23,905 nt of DNA from a virus. Every line of letters starts with the position of its first letter. Within the stretch, counting starts at the first letter, position 1. The notes under the pieces were generated by a model. The model was not told the origin of the DNA. It saw only the letters and a list, made by a program, of their open reading frames with translations, and ran no database searches. The DNA is taken from the IMG/VR virus record IMGVR_UViG_3300031576_000271, positions 1-23,905 of that record. One strand, written 5' to 3'. Shown piece by piece: positions 1-6,902 of this stretch. The translations under genes were made by a program, and so were the position numbers.

Positions 1-47
1 CCATTTATTTTTTTAACATTATCCTGTATCTGTTCTTCATCTGTCAT
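1..47 (-). CDS. Partial gene after the tail tube gene (5' end only)
   Basis: Only the first 15 codons are in the window, starting MTDEEQIQDN and running off the left edge. A GAGG ribosome-binding site (complement of 54-57) sits six bases before the ATG, and the gene follows the tail tube gene by 12 bases. The visible residues are acidic and polar. In tailed viruses the gene after the tube protein is often a tail assembly chaperone, but that is inference from position only. Confidence 0.6.
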   Translation of the reverse strand, partial: MTDEEQIQDNVKKIN

Positions 48-59
48 ATTAAGCCTCGT

Positions 60-647
60 TTATGGTGTATCTTCACCAAATTCTTTGAATGTATCTTTAG
101 CTGCAGATTTGATTCTAATTTCTTGTGTTGCTTGTCCTTCAGCATCTACTGTCATTCCACCCAATGTTTCAACTATGCAGTCATTCATTAAGAATACTAC
201 AAATGGTTTAGGTGAAAGAGTTTCATCTTGGAATCTAATTGCTACTGCAACTCCTGCTGCTGGTTGAGATGCTCCGTAATTGTATCTCTTTTCAATTTCA
301 GAATCAGTTGGTGCTGTTTCTGCTGTTAATTTAAATCTCTCAAGATCTATTAATGGTGTTGTTGTATCTGGATCTTGCGGACTTAAAAGCAATGTTGCTG
401 TAAATTCAGCATCTGTTGCTGGATTTCTAATCAACAAAGAATTCTGTACTTGAGAACTTGTTCCAGTATTTCCCAATAGTTGTAATGTTTCTGTTGTGTT
501 TTCTGGTTCCGTAAATGTTGCATCAGTTGCGATGCTTGCTATTGAAGAAGTATTTGTAGATACTTGTCCGAATAGTTTTGTATTTGCATCAACGGTGATC
601 TTACTACCAATAGTAATTGATACGTGTTTTGCTTGCCATAATGTCAT
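60..647 (-). CDS. Probable major tail tube protein
   Basis: A 195-residue beta-rich protein without membrane segments or a signal peptide. It lies directly after the stopper and HK97 gp10-like completion genes, which is where tailed viruses encode the tube subunit that polymerises around the tape measure. The start is firm: a GAGGT ribosome-binding site precedes the ATG. The N-terminus (MTLWQAKHVSITIGS) and later strand-rich segments fit a tube fold, but I see no diagnostic motif, so the call rests on gene order, length and composition. The alternative is another tail-surface or baseplate protein. The next gene begins 12 bases after its stop, so the operon continues off the window. Confidence 0.6.
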   Translation of the reverse strand: MTLWQAKHVSITIGSKITVDANTKLFGQVSTNTSSIASIATDATFTEPENTTETLQLLGNTGTSSQVQNSLLIRNPATDAEFTATLLLSPQDPDTTTPLIDLERFKLTAETAPTDSEIEKRYNYGASQPAAGVAVAIRFQDETLSPKPFVVFLMNDCIVETLGGMTVDAEGQATQEIRIKSAAKDTFKEFGEDTP

Positions 648-695
648 TTTATTTACCTCGTTTTATTATTGTTTATCTGACTGTGGACTCTGATA

Positions 696-1142
696 TTATC
701 TTCCGCCTGTTATTTGTACTTTTAATTTAGGCAGTTCTTGTTTCAATCTGTCTCTCATAAATCTGGCTGCTTTAGTCATATATCCTGGAGTTCCTGTCCA
801 AGCATATCCCGTACTGTCATCTCCATATCTTATAGGAGTGATCCCATCTCCAAAAGGCGGAAATAATCTAATTGCTTTAATTCTGCCTTCAACCCAAAGA
901 TTATATGGGAAGGATTTGTGATCTATGAAACTGATTAATCTTGATCTTGTTTTAAATATTTGAACAATGATATTTCTTTTTAATATTCCAGTATCAACTG
1001 GAGCTAATCTTTTTGCTTCTCTTTGACCTGCTTTGATTACTTTTTCATGAAGCTCTTTTGAAGCTTTTGTTAAATTTAATTGAGTTAAATCCAAAAATTT
1101 AACAGTATCTCTTGTGTTAACTTTTATTTTAAGATTGACCAT
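696..1142 (-). CDS. HK97 gp10-like tail completion protein
   Basis: A 148-residue protein of the HK97 gp10 family, small neck/tail-completion proteins of siphoviruses. The family signature is visible: an N-terminal helical stretch with basic residues (about 25-46), then APVDTGIL at residues 47-54, where family members carry A-P-x-D-T-G-x-L, then beta strands and a basic C-terminal helix. Length is typical. The ATG lies inside the end of the preceding gene (14-base overlap), and a GGAAGTG ribosome-binding site within that gene supports the start. It acts at the head-tail junction, with the stopper and terminator-type proteins next to it. Confidence 0.8.
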   Translation of the reverse strand: MVNLKIKVNTRDTVKFLDLTQLNLTKASKELHEKVIKAGQREAKRLAPVDTGILKRNIIVQIFKTRSRLISFIDHKSFPYNLWVEGRIKAIRLFPPFGDGITPIRYGDDSTGYAWTGTPGYMTKAARFMRDRLKQELPKLKVQITGGR

Positions 1143-1557
1143 ATGTCAAAAGCACTTCCATACTTCCAAAGTTTATTTTCTGATCGTCTAAAACAATAGT
1201 TTCAACATTTGAATCATTAATATCTATTAAATTAAGACTTGTTGAATTAAATAAAGAAGTTATATTTGACCATAAAGTATTTGAAACATTATCTTTTCCT
1301 TCATCCATTTTAGCTTTTCCATCTTTAGCTAATGAAAATATATCCACAATAATTGAAATAGTTTTTAATCTGGTTGTTCCAGTAAGAGAAAGGATTGTGA
1401 AATCTATGTTTGCTGGATTAATAATAATACAAGGAAAAGTTGGACTTACTTCAGGAAATGAAGCTAACACTGTCCATCCCGATAGCTTATTAGCATTGAT
1501 CAGAGTGAATAGCTCCTTAAATACATCTTTCCTAATTGTTGATTCCGATATAGGCAT
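1129..1557 (-). CDS. Tail terminator/neck-type protein
   Basis: A 142-residue soluble alpha/beta protein. An N-terminal helix (about 5-25) is followed by strands containing FPCIIINP (around 41-48) and a paired strand with TISIIVDIFS, then a helix and C-terminal strands. This pattern is typical of the tail terminator or lambda gpU-like proteins that cap the tail before it joins the head. Its position between the stopper-like and gp10-like genes is the classical place for such a protein. The ATG overlaps the previous stop codon (TAATG), with GAGGT just upstream inside that gene. The family assignment is by order and fold pattern only. Confidence 0.55.
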   Translation of the reverse strand: MPISESTIRKDVFKELFTLINANKLSGWTVLASFPEVSPTFPCIIINPANIDFTILSLTGTTRLKTISIIVDIFSLAKDGKAKMDEGKDNVSNTLWSNITSLFNSTSLNLIDINDSNVETIVLDDQKINFGSMEVLLTYGQS

Positions 1558-1934
1558 TACAACCTCTTTGTTAAAATAAGAGCCTTAGCAACGATTACAT
1601 CGTTAAAAGGTATATCCCTTATCTCCGAAATATCATAATTAATTGATTGAAATGTTACCTTGTCAGTTGAATCTATTGATTCTCCTGATTTGATAATTAA
1701 TCTCATGTCTCCTGTGGATAAGTTTCCTATTCCCAAGAAATTGAGTTTGTCTTTGAATGATTGTGAAGGTACTGCATTAATTGTGAATGATGCTGATGCG
1801 TTTTCATTCACTGCATTATATCCTCCGAAAGTGCCTATTGTCTGCGCTCTTGGAGTAATTGTAATTGTGGATTTGAAATTGGGATTATTAATTATAGATT
1901 CAACTTGTGATTTGAGTGCTGTTCCTAAGGTCAT
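1557..1934 (-). CDS. Head closure (stopper)-like connector protein
   Basis: A 125-residue protein immediately after the adaptor gene, coupled to it by an ATGA overlap at 1931-1934. An N-terminal helix is followed by a beta-barrel-like half. The segment with GDMRLIIKSG around residues 75-84, followed by D-K-V-T-F-Q-S-I-N-Y-D-I, resembles the strand pattern of head closure/stopper proteins (SPP1 gp16-like), which seal the portal-adaptor channel after DNA packaging. No single catalytic or diagnostic residue exists in this family, so the assignment combines gene order and pattern. The ribosome-binding site is weak, so translational coupling is likely. Confidence 0.55.
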   Translation of the reverse strand: MTLGTALKSQVESIINNPNFKSTITITPRAQTIGTFGGYNAVNENASASFTINAVPSQSFKDKLNFLGIGNLSTGDMRLIIKSGESIDSTDKVTFQSINYDISEIRDIPFNDVIVAKALILTKRL

Positions 1935-2965
1935 ATTGCATCTACTTCAAATCTGCCTACAATATCCCATAGTTCCTGTATTTCTTTATTTAATGATTCT
2001 CTAAAAGAAACTGATTGAGTAACTCCTTTAGAAATGCTAATATCTCCTATATTGATTGAATCAATGTTTTCTGTTTGGGATGCTGAAGCAACTGAAGATA
2101 GCACCTGCTTTGCTGTTAAAAGCGTAGCTAATTTTTGAATGTGTTTAGGAACTAATGATCTTCCCCAATCATAATCTATTTTAATTGATCTCTTGCCAAA
2201 CCTAGGGAACTTATTAAGGAAAGTTATAACTCCTGTATTTTTCTCTGAAACATAATTGCCTCCAGAACCTGTTTGTTCTGTGGTGGCAGTAAATACATCA
2301 ACTGATGTTGCATCTGCCTCATTTATCTTTAATGAATTGATTGTGATTATTGGTCTATGTTTTGTAACAAATTGATCATTGAAAAGAACTCCTGGAATAT
2401 AATCTCTTCTTCCTACGTTTCCTGCAAATGCTAATCCTTCTGGACTAATGTATGATGTGTATTGATTATAATCGTAATATTCTATTACATTATTTATTTT
2501 ATATGAAGTTCCTATTTCTTCATCTATCATCTTCTCTACTTCTGTTATCCACATATCTATTTGATCTGAAGTTGGAGTGGTTGAAGTTGTAAATGTTTTT
2601 CCTAAATAAGCACTTACTAATGCAGAGGTTGTATACGTAGGAACTGATTCTTCTGCTGGTGCAACGATTCTTACTACATCACTTGCAGTAAAATCATTTA
2701 AACCTACAAAGAATTCGAAGAAGATATTCCAATTTCCTGTTATATCTGCAGATGTTGTATTTCTTTTAAAAGCATATTGTCCTGTTCCGAACTTAGTGAA
2801 GAATGTTGGATTAGCTGAGAAGTTATATGTTTCATCTGGAGTTACAGTTAAATTGCCTGGTTTGAATACATCTACTACAAATGTAGAATTTTCAACTACA
2901 TCAACTAATTCAGCGATGGTTAAAGGTACAACCATCTGTTCTCCTCTTCTTATTTCTAATCCCAT
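1931..2965 (-). CDS. Head-tail connector (adaptor) protein with extra N-terminal beta domain
   Basis: A 344-residue protein with two parts. Residues about 1-108 form a strand-rich region (TFVVDVFKPGN near 29-39, GTGQYAFKRN near 61-70) like the Ig-like or BppU-type beta domains attached to many phage structural proteins. Residues about 110-340 resemble gp6/gp15-type adaptors: a helix pair starting SALVSAYLGKTF, then DQIDMWITEVEKMIDEEIG, a long beta excursion, and terminal helices (PKHIQKLATLLTAKQVLSS and the last 30 residues). Adaptors form the 12-subunit ring below the portal. Typical adaptors are far shorter, so the fused N-terminal domain is unusual. The start has only a weak ribosome-binding site just after the preceding small gene. 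Confidence 0.6.
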   Translation of the reverse strand: MGLEIRRGEQMVVPLTIAELVDVVENSTFVVDVFKPGNLTVTPDETYNFSANPTFFTKFGTGQYAFKRNTTSADITGNWNIFFEFFVGLNDFTASDVVRIVAPAEESVPTYTTSALVSAYLGKTFTTSTTPTSDQIDMWITEVEKMIDEEIGTSYKINNVIEYYDYNQYTSYISPEGLAFAGNVGRRDYIPGVLFNDQFVTKHRPIITINSLKINEADATSVDVFTATTEQTGSGGNYVSEKNTGVITFLNKFPRFGKRSIKIDYDWGRSLVPKHIQKLATLLTAKQVLSSVASASQTENIDSINIGDISISKGVTQSVSFRESLNKEIQELWDIVGRFEVDAI

Positions 2966-2966
2966 A

Positions 2967-3134
2967 TTATTGTTTCTCTCTTACATGAATCAAGAATTTT
3001 TCTTTTAATCTCATTACCGCTTCAACTTCTGAAACAGTAACTTTTGCTGGAGCCATTAATGTTAAGACTGCCAGGATTTCTGGTTTTGTTAATCCTATTT
3101 GATATGTAGATTCTACTTTCGGTTGTTCTGCCAT
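2967..3134 (-). CDS. Small hypothetical protein, 55 residues
   Basis: The reading frame stays open upstream to 3230, but the real start is probably the ATG at 3134 (MAEQPKVEST...), five bases after an AGAGGA ribosome-binding site; the longer version would overlap the preceding gene and lacks such a site. The product is mostly helical: a short polar N-terminus, a hydrophobic helix around residues 20-30 (ILAVLTLMAPA) and a basic amphipathic helix at the end. It sits two bases before the connector gene. I do not recognise a family; from position it may be a small structural or assembly factor. Confidence 0.65.
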   Translation of the reverse strand: MAEQPKVESTYQIGLTKPEILAVLTLMAPAKVTVSEVEAVMRLKEKFLIHVREKQ

Positions 3135-3166
3135 TTTTCCTCTGAAATAATTTATAATTTTATTGA

Positions 3167-3727
3167 TCATCCTAAAACTGCTTTTCTTACATCTATATCT
3201 ATCAATAAAGCAGTTGTTGATTGAGCCCAACCAATTTTAGTTGCTGTTGCAGTAGTTGTTAATCCTCCTGCATTTGCCATATAATATATATTTCCTGCTG
3301 TTAATCCTGATAATGTTGTTGTTTTCCCAAACAATGTAACTTCTCCTGTTGCTGTGAATACTCCATTTGGTTCTGTAGTTGAAGATGTAGCTTTTTTCCA
3401 ACTTGAAGTTCCTGTATCAAAAAATACTGGATCTCCATTGGCTGCTCCTACATCTACTGTTTGTGAAGTTAATTTCACTACTGTTGTATCTCCTGCTCCT
3501 CCTGCTTGAATTACATTTACAAATGTTGCTCCATCTTCAGAAGCTTTGAATTTACCAGCACCAGAATCAAAATACATTGCTCCTTGTGCTACTGTTGGTG
3601 CTGTTGTCGGATTATGAAGTGAGTTTTTATTGAATGTGACTTTATTCAACGTAGCATCATCTGCTGTTGAACTATGAGTTTGTGGCACACTTCCAGTGCC
3701 TTTTTTTAATAAGCTTATTTCTGCCAT
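3167..3727 (-). CDS. Fibre/surface structural protein with phage fibre-type C-terminal module
   Basis: A 186-residue Thr/Ala/Gly-rich protein without cysteine. The N-terminal third (to about residue 75) includes TVAQGAMYFDSGAGKFKASEDG, a stretch common in phage fibre proteins. The remainder has a module in which a value/status strand (GDPVFFDTG), a spaced strand pair, a G-L-T-A-G-N-I-Y-Y-M loop and a final G-W-A-Q-S-T-T-A-L-L-I-D-I strand follow one another. The same order appears at the ends of the two neighbouring fibre genes (3786-5561 and 5601-5990), so the three are probably paralogous. Likely role: virion surface, host recognition or capsid decoration. Confidence 0.6.
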   Translation of the reverse strand: MAEISLLKKGTGSVPQTHSSTADDATLNKVTFNKNSLHNPTTAPTVAQGAMYFDSGAGKFKASEDGATFVNVIQAGGAGDTTVVKLTSQTVDVGAANGDPVFFDTGTSSWKKATSSTTEPNGVFTATGEVTLFGKTTTLSGLTAGNIYYMANAGGLTTTATATKIGWAQSTTALLIDIDVRKAVLG

Positions 3728-3738
3728 GATAATAAAAG

Positions 3739-3764
3739 CCCCGCATTCCTTTCGTCATACGGGG
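3739..3764 (-). terminator. GC-rich hairpin with T-rich tail after the long fibre gene
   Basis: Between the stop of the 591-residue fibre gene and the next start lies CCCCG (3739-3743) complementary to CGGGG (3760-3764), with one further A-T pair across a mismatch. On the minus strand it is followed by CTTTTATT. Such a GC block is rare in this AT-rich sequence. It looks like an intrinsic-type terminator or attenuator. An alternative is a structured leader of the next gene. Confidence 0.45.
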
Positions 3765-3785
3765 GAATTAAATAATAAAAAATGT

Positions 3786-5561
3786 TTATGCGTTCACGAA
3801 CATGAACATTGGTTGTATTTCTAAGTCTGTAGCGTTTTTAGCAATACCTACTTGGAATACTACACTTCCGCTTGCTGTTGGTGCGGTTTGTGTCAATGCT
3901 CCTGCAGTCCCTACATATACTGGACTTCCTGCTGTTGCAGCAGTAAGACTTCCTGTTAATGCTCCAAATTGAGCAACTTTAACTGCACTTGTAGCAGCTA
4001 TTGTTTCAATAGCAACTCCAATTGATCTTGATGTGCTTAATGCAGCACTGTCAGCATGTAATACTGTATCATTTGCAGAAATGTAAACTGCTTTATTGAT
4101 AGTAATACCGCCTGCTCCTGCTGTGTAAGTTTCATGCAAGGTCTTCGATTTATGAAGACTGTCTGCATAACTACCATCTGTTAAGGTTGTTAAATTAGCT
4201 CCAGTTACTGTTGAACCTGCTGTGCTTCCTTTAAGACTGAATGTTGATCCTGTATTCAAGTCAAAAGTAGCTCCAGAATCTATGTCCAGAGTTGTTCCTG
4301 TAGCGAATGTCTTAATTCCAGTTGTTATGGTTTGGCTTCCAGTTGTTCTAAGTACAGTGGCGTCTACTGCAACTGTATCGGCTGCTACGCTAATACCATC
4401 GCCTGCTCCTACTGCAAGAATTTTTGATGTTATTGTTAATCCTGCTCCTGCAACTGTATCTGCAATTCTAAGACCAGTTGAAATTTCCAGTCCGCTTGTT
4501 GCATTAAGAGTCAAGGTGATGTCGTCTGCGTTTACAACTATTCCTGTATTACCAGAAACTACATCAAGTGTATTTCCTGTTTTGGTAAGACCTGCGCCTG
4601 CTGTTATGCTTCCTGCTCCACTGAATTGTGAGAAAGCCAAAGCAGTTGTATCAACTACGATTGTTTCGTTTGTGGATAATACCCATCCTGAATCTGCATT
4701 TGCTGTTCCTTCCTCAGCGAAAGTAAACATTCCTGAATTCATTTCTGTTGAAGTGTCTGCATCTATTGCTCTTGTTAAAACGAAAGCTACTCCTGCGGTT
4801 CCTTCTGTGGTTACTTTGTAGATACCATGATCTGCATGTGATGCTGCTTGATCTTTTACTAAAATCCTATTATTAAGAACTGTAGCTACTCCATCAACTG
4901 TTAAAACTCCTACTGCGTTAGCTGTAAGTGTTTTACCTACTCCAGAACCTGCTGCTGTATACGCTGGTAAAGCTGCTGTTGTTGCAACTCTAACTGATTT
5001 CTTTACATCCAATCCTGTTGCTACTGCATCTACATATGCTTTATTTGCTGCATCTGTATCTGATACTGGTGCATCTGCGATTGTTAAATCTGCTCCTGTA
5101 GCGATTGCTAAAATTGTTCCAGTTGCAAATGTTTTTGTTCCGCTTGTTATTGATTGTGAACCTGTGGTTCTCAATACTGTTGCGTCTACTGCTACGCTGT
5201 CTGCTGCTACGGATATACCGTCTCCAGCACCTACGTCAAGTGTTACTGCTCCTGATGTACCGCCACCAGTAAGACCAGCTCCTGCTGTTACTGCTGTGAT
5301 GTCCCCTGCTGAATCACTCCATGCTGGAACTCCGCCAACTACTGTTAATACTTGACCTGTGGTTCCGATTGCTCTTTTAGCAAGAGAGTTTGAAGCATCA
5401 GAATAAAGAATATCCCCTGTTGTGTAAGTTGATTCCCCTGTTCCTCCGCTTGTTTCAACTAAAGGCGTGGTTAAAGTAGCACTTGCTAAGGTTATATCAT
5501 CTGTTGACGCGTGTCCTGTTGGAACACCGCTTACGATTGTTAAAAATTTTCTTTGTGCCAT
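3786..5561 (-). CDS. Tail fibre / receptor-binding type protein
   Basis: A 591-residue Ala/Gly/Thr-rich, cysteine-free protein with clear phage fibre motifs. The N-terminus contains GGTGESTYTTGDILYSDA; residues 172-178 read ANKAYVD, a classic phage fibre element, followed at about 225-315 by the widespread module NNRILVKDQ ... GIYKV ... LTRAIDAD ... GWVLSTN. A 39-residue unit occurs twice (residues 111-149 and 385-423). The last 110 residues resemble the two neighbouring surface proteins. An AAAGGAGG ribosome-binding site precedes the ATG. The likely role is a trimeric fibre contacting the host surface, though a capsid fibre cannot be excluded because the gene is far from the tail tip genes. 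Confidence 0.75.
   Translation of the reverse strand: MAQRKFLTIVSGVPTGHASTDDITLASATLTTPLVETSGGTGESTYTTGDILYSDASNSLAKRAIGTTGQVLTVVGGVPAWSDSAGDITAVTAGAGLTGGGTSGAVTLDVGAGDGISVAADSVAVDATVLRTTGSQSITSGTKTFATGTILAIATGADLTIADAPVSDTDAANKAYVDAVATGLDVKKSVRVATTAALPAYTAAGSGVGKTLTANAVGVLTVDGVATVLNNRILVKDQAASHADHGIYKVTTEGTAGVAFVLTRAIDADTSTEMNSGMFTFAEEGTANADSGWVLSTNETIVVDTTALAFSQFSGAGSITAGAGLTKTGNTLDVVSGNTGIVVNADDITLTLNATSGLEISTGLRIADTVAGAGLTITSKILAVGAGDGISVAADTVAVDATVLRTTGSQTITTGIKTFATGTTLDIDSGATFDLNTGSTFSLKGSTAGSTVTGANLTTLTDGSYADSLHKSKTLHETYTAGAGGITINKAVYISANDTVLHADSAALSTSRSIGVAIETIAATSAVKVAQFGALTGSLTAATAGSPVYVGTAGALTQTAPTASGSVVFQVGIAKNATDLEIQPMFMFVNA
4293..4409 (-). repeat. Internal fibre repeat, copy 2 (residues 385-423)
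   Basis: Encodes the unit starting GAGDGISVAADTVAVDATVL. It matches the copy at 5115-5231 almost residue for residue, but the DNA differs at many third positions and even switches serine codon class (TCC versus AGC). The duplication is therefore old and held by protein-level selection. Confidence 0.75.
5115..5231 (-). repeat. Internal fibre repeat, copy 1 (residues 111-149)
   Basis: First copy of the duplicated unit, starting GAGDGISVAADSVAVDATVL. The two copies flank the conserved phage-fibre module, so the protein looks like two beta-structured shaft segments around a globular insert. Confidence 0.75.
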
Positions 5562-5579
5562 TTTATATTTTCCTCCTTT

Positions 5580-5593
5580 TTATAACGTTATAA
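5580..5593. repeat. Perfect 14-base palindrome upstream of the fibre gene
   Basis: TTATAACGTTATAA is a perfect palindrome in the 39-base gap between the 129-residue gene and the fibre gene, just before the fibre ribosome-binding site. It could be a small hairpin influencing fibre translation or a protein-binding site. No further support is visible. Confidence 0.4.
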
Positions 5594-5600
5594 TTTTCAG

Positions 5601-5990
5601 TCAATTCATGAAATAATTAATTTCTGGATCTATCAAAACTTTTGTAGAACTCACACCTATCCCAACTGATTGAACTATTGTTCCTGTTACTGTTGGAGCT
5701 GTTGATGTAAGTGTTCCTGCTGTTCCTAAGAAATAAGTTGCTCCTGCAACAATTCCTACAAATCCGCCTGATTCTACTCCTGTTCTGACTACTGCTGTTG
5801 TTGTTGAAGGTTTACTGACTATGATGCCAATTGCTGGCGCTGTTGATGTGCTTGTATTAGAAGCCTTGATTACTTTATTAGACCCTGCTGGATCTAAACA
5901 TACTACATCACCTACTGCTTCCGAGGCAGTGCAAGTGTATGCAATTTCTACTCTTTCCACGGCAGATAAGCCTGTTGATACGGTTACCAT
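5601..5990 (-). CDS. Small surface/decoration-type protein, first gene of the fibre-tail unit
   Basis: A 129-residue Thr/Val/Ala/Gly-rich beta protein. Its order of motifs (GDVVCLDPAG; APAIGIIVSK; VVRTGVESGGFVG; ATYFLGTAGTLTSTAPTVTGT; QSVGIGVSSTKVLID) matches the C-terminal module of the adjacent fibre protein and of the 186-residue protein, and resembles small capsid-decoration or fibre-tip domains of tailed phages. It is the first gene after the promoter at 6032-6046, with a predicted leader of about 20 bases. The closest SD-like bases (AAAGGT) lie too far upstream to be convincing, fitting a short-leader archaeal transcript. A decoration role is likely; the exact function is unknown. Confidence 0.6.
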   Translation of the reverse strand: MVTVSTGLSAVERVEIAYTCTASEAVGDVVCLDPAGSNKVIKASNTSTSTAPAIGIIVSKPSTTTAVVRTGVESGGFVGIVAGATYFLGTAGTLTSTAPTVTGTIVQSVGIGVSSTKVLIDPEINYFMN

Positions 5991-6031
5991 TTAGAAAACG
6001 AAACCTTTATATAGAATAATTGTTTTACTCC

Positions 6032-6046
6032 TTTATAAATCTTTCG
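6032..6046 (-). promoter_or_regulatory. Archaeal BRE/TATA promoter for the fibre-tail unit
   Basis: On the minus strand this reads CGAAAGATTTATAAA: a BRE-like CGAAAGA followed by the TATA box TTTATAAA (6032-6039). The predicted transcription start is about 6010, some 20 bases before the gene at 5990. Upstream sequence (to about 6063) shares TAACGAAAG and an ATTGTAC-type element with the portal-operon and RNA promoters. Confidence 0.7.
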
Positions 6047-6048
6047 TT

Positions 6049-6080
6049 ATGTTGTACAATTTTCTTCAAATTTACAACAT
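6049..6080 (-). terminator. Long hairpin between the hydrolase gene and the fibre-unit promoter
   Basis: ATGTTGTA (6049-6056) pairs with TACAACAT (6073-6080), and after one bulged C the stem continues as AATTT/AAATT around a five-base loop, 13 base pairs in all. It sits after the stop of the papain-like gene and overlaps the upstream part of the next promoter. It may end the capsid-operon transcript, act as an operator, or both. Confidence 0.45.
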
Positions 6081-6095
6081 TATAGTGTATAAGAA

Positions 6096-6902
6096 TTAGC
6101 CTAAATCTCCTTCTAATATGTCCATTGCCCAAGCATCAAACATATACAAATTAAAGAATTGATAAGGAATCCAGCAGAATCCTTTATTTCCCCATAAGAT
6201 TCCCCAGCTATTCATTATTTCAAAAGATTGTTTTTGATCATCAAATCCAATAACAACATAAGCATGTCCTCCTCTATTTGTTCCTGTTTGATTTGGAGAC
6301 ATTTGTTCGCCTATTTGATTAATAAAACTATCATAAACATAAGTGCCAACTACAATTGGTTTTCCTTCTGTTAGTGCTTTTTTCATATCTTCAATAGATG
6401 TTATTCTATGATACTCCTTTGCTTTCCAAAATCTTGCCATTGAATATGCAAAGATACTTGGAGTTTCATTATATCTGTTTATATCATAAGGACATAATTT
6501 TTCAGAACAAATTCCTATTTTATTTAATACTTTTGCATTTTCTCTTAAAAATGCTCCTGAATCTTGAGGAAGAGTATTCATATATTCTGAATCTCTTACT
6601 GTATAATAATTGAATCTTTCACTTAATTCTTCATACCAATCTGGTTTATGTTTTTTATACATAACTTCCATTGAAGTTGCATAAGCATGTGCACTACAAC
6701 TTCCAATAGAACCTTGATTTTTAACTGGTGGACAGAATTCTTTTAAACTATAAGAAATAGGAATTGTTGAAACTTTTGCTATGTAATAATGATCTCTTTT
6801 ATCAATAGGATCTTTTTGAACATTACAAATGAATTTATTATTGCCTTCTATTCTTTTTGGCTTTCTTAATAATTTTAATAATAATTTAAATAGTCTTTTC
6901 AT
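6096..6902 (-). CDS. Papain-like (C1A) cysteine protease
   Basis: A papain-fold protease with all four catalytic positions, numbered from the ATG at 6902: Gln63 in the oxyanion hole (KNQGSIGSC), nucleophile Cys69, His213 (GGHAYVVIGFDD) and Asn231 (NSWG). The mature domain runs from about residue 45 to the end (268). There is no long inhibitory propeptide; residues 1-20 form a strongly basic amphipathic stretch (MKRLFKLLLKLLRKPKR). Starts at 6926 (ATG) or 6929 (GTG) are possible but would overlap the preceding gene further, and no candidate has a good SD site. It is the last gene of the capsid operon, next to a permuted NlpC/P60-like gene. Likely roles are host envelope breakdown at entry or release, or processing of virion proteins. 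Confidence 0.88.
   Translation of the reverse strand: MKRLFKLLLKLLRKPKRIEGNNKFICNVQKDPIDKRDHYYIAKVSTIPISYSLKEFCPPVKNQGSIGSCSAHAYATSMEVMYKKHKPDWYEELSERFNYYTVRDSEYMNTLPQDSGAFLRENAKVLNKIGICSEKLCPYDINRYNETPSIFAYSMARFWKAKEYHRITSIEDMKKALTEGKPIVVGTYVYDSFINQIGEQMSPNQTGTNRGGHAYVVIGFDDQKQSFEIMNSWGILWGNKGFCWIPYQFFNLYMFDAWAMDILEGDLG

Noticed and set aside
3135-3230. Longer version of the 55-residue gene starting at 3230
   Set aside because: It would overlap the preceding gene by 64 bases without a ribosome-binding site, whereas the ATG at 3134 has AGAGGA at good spacing.
4222-4821. 199-codon plus-strand frame inside the fibre gene
   Set aside because: It is the antisense shadow of an Ala/Thr/Val-rich gene; the fibre protein on the minus strand has recognisable phage motifs and a good ribosome-binding site.
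6001-6020. Bacterial-type -10/-35 promoter near TATATAAAGG
   Set aside because: No matching -35 element, while an archaeal BRE/TATA at the right distance explains the start of the unit; AT-rich sequence gives many chance TATAAT-like matches.
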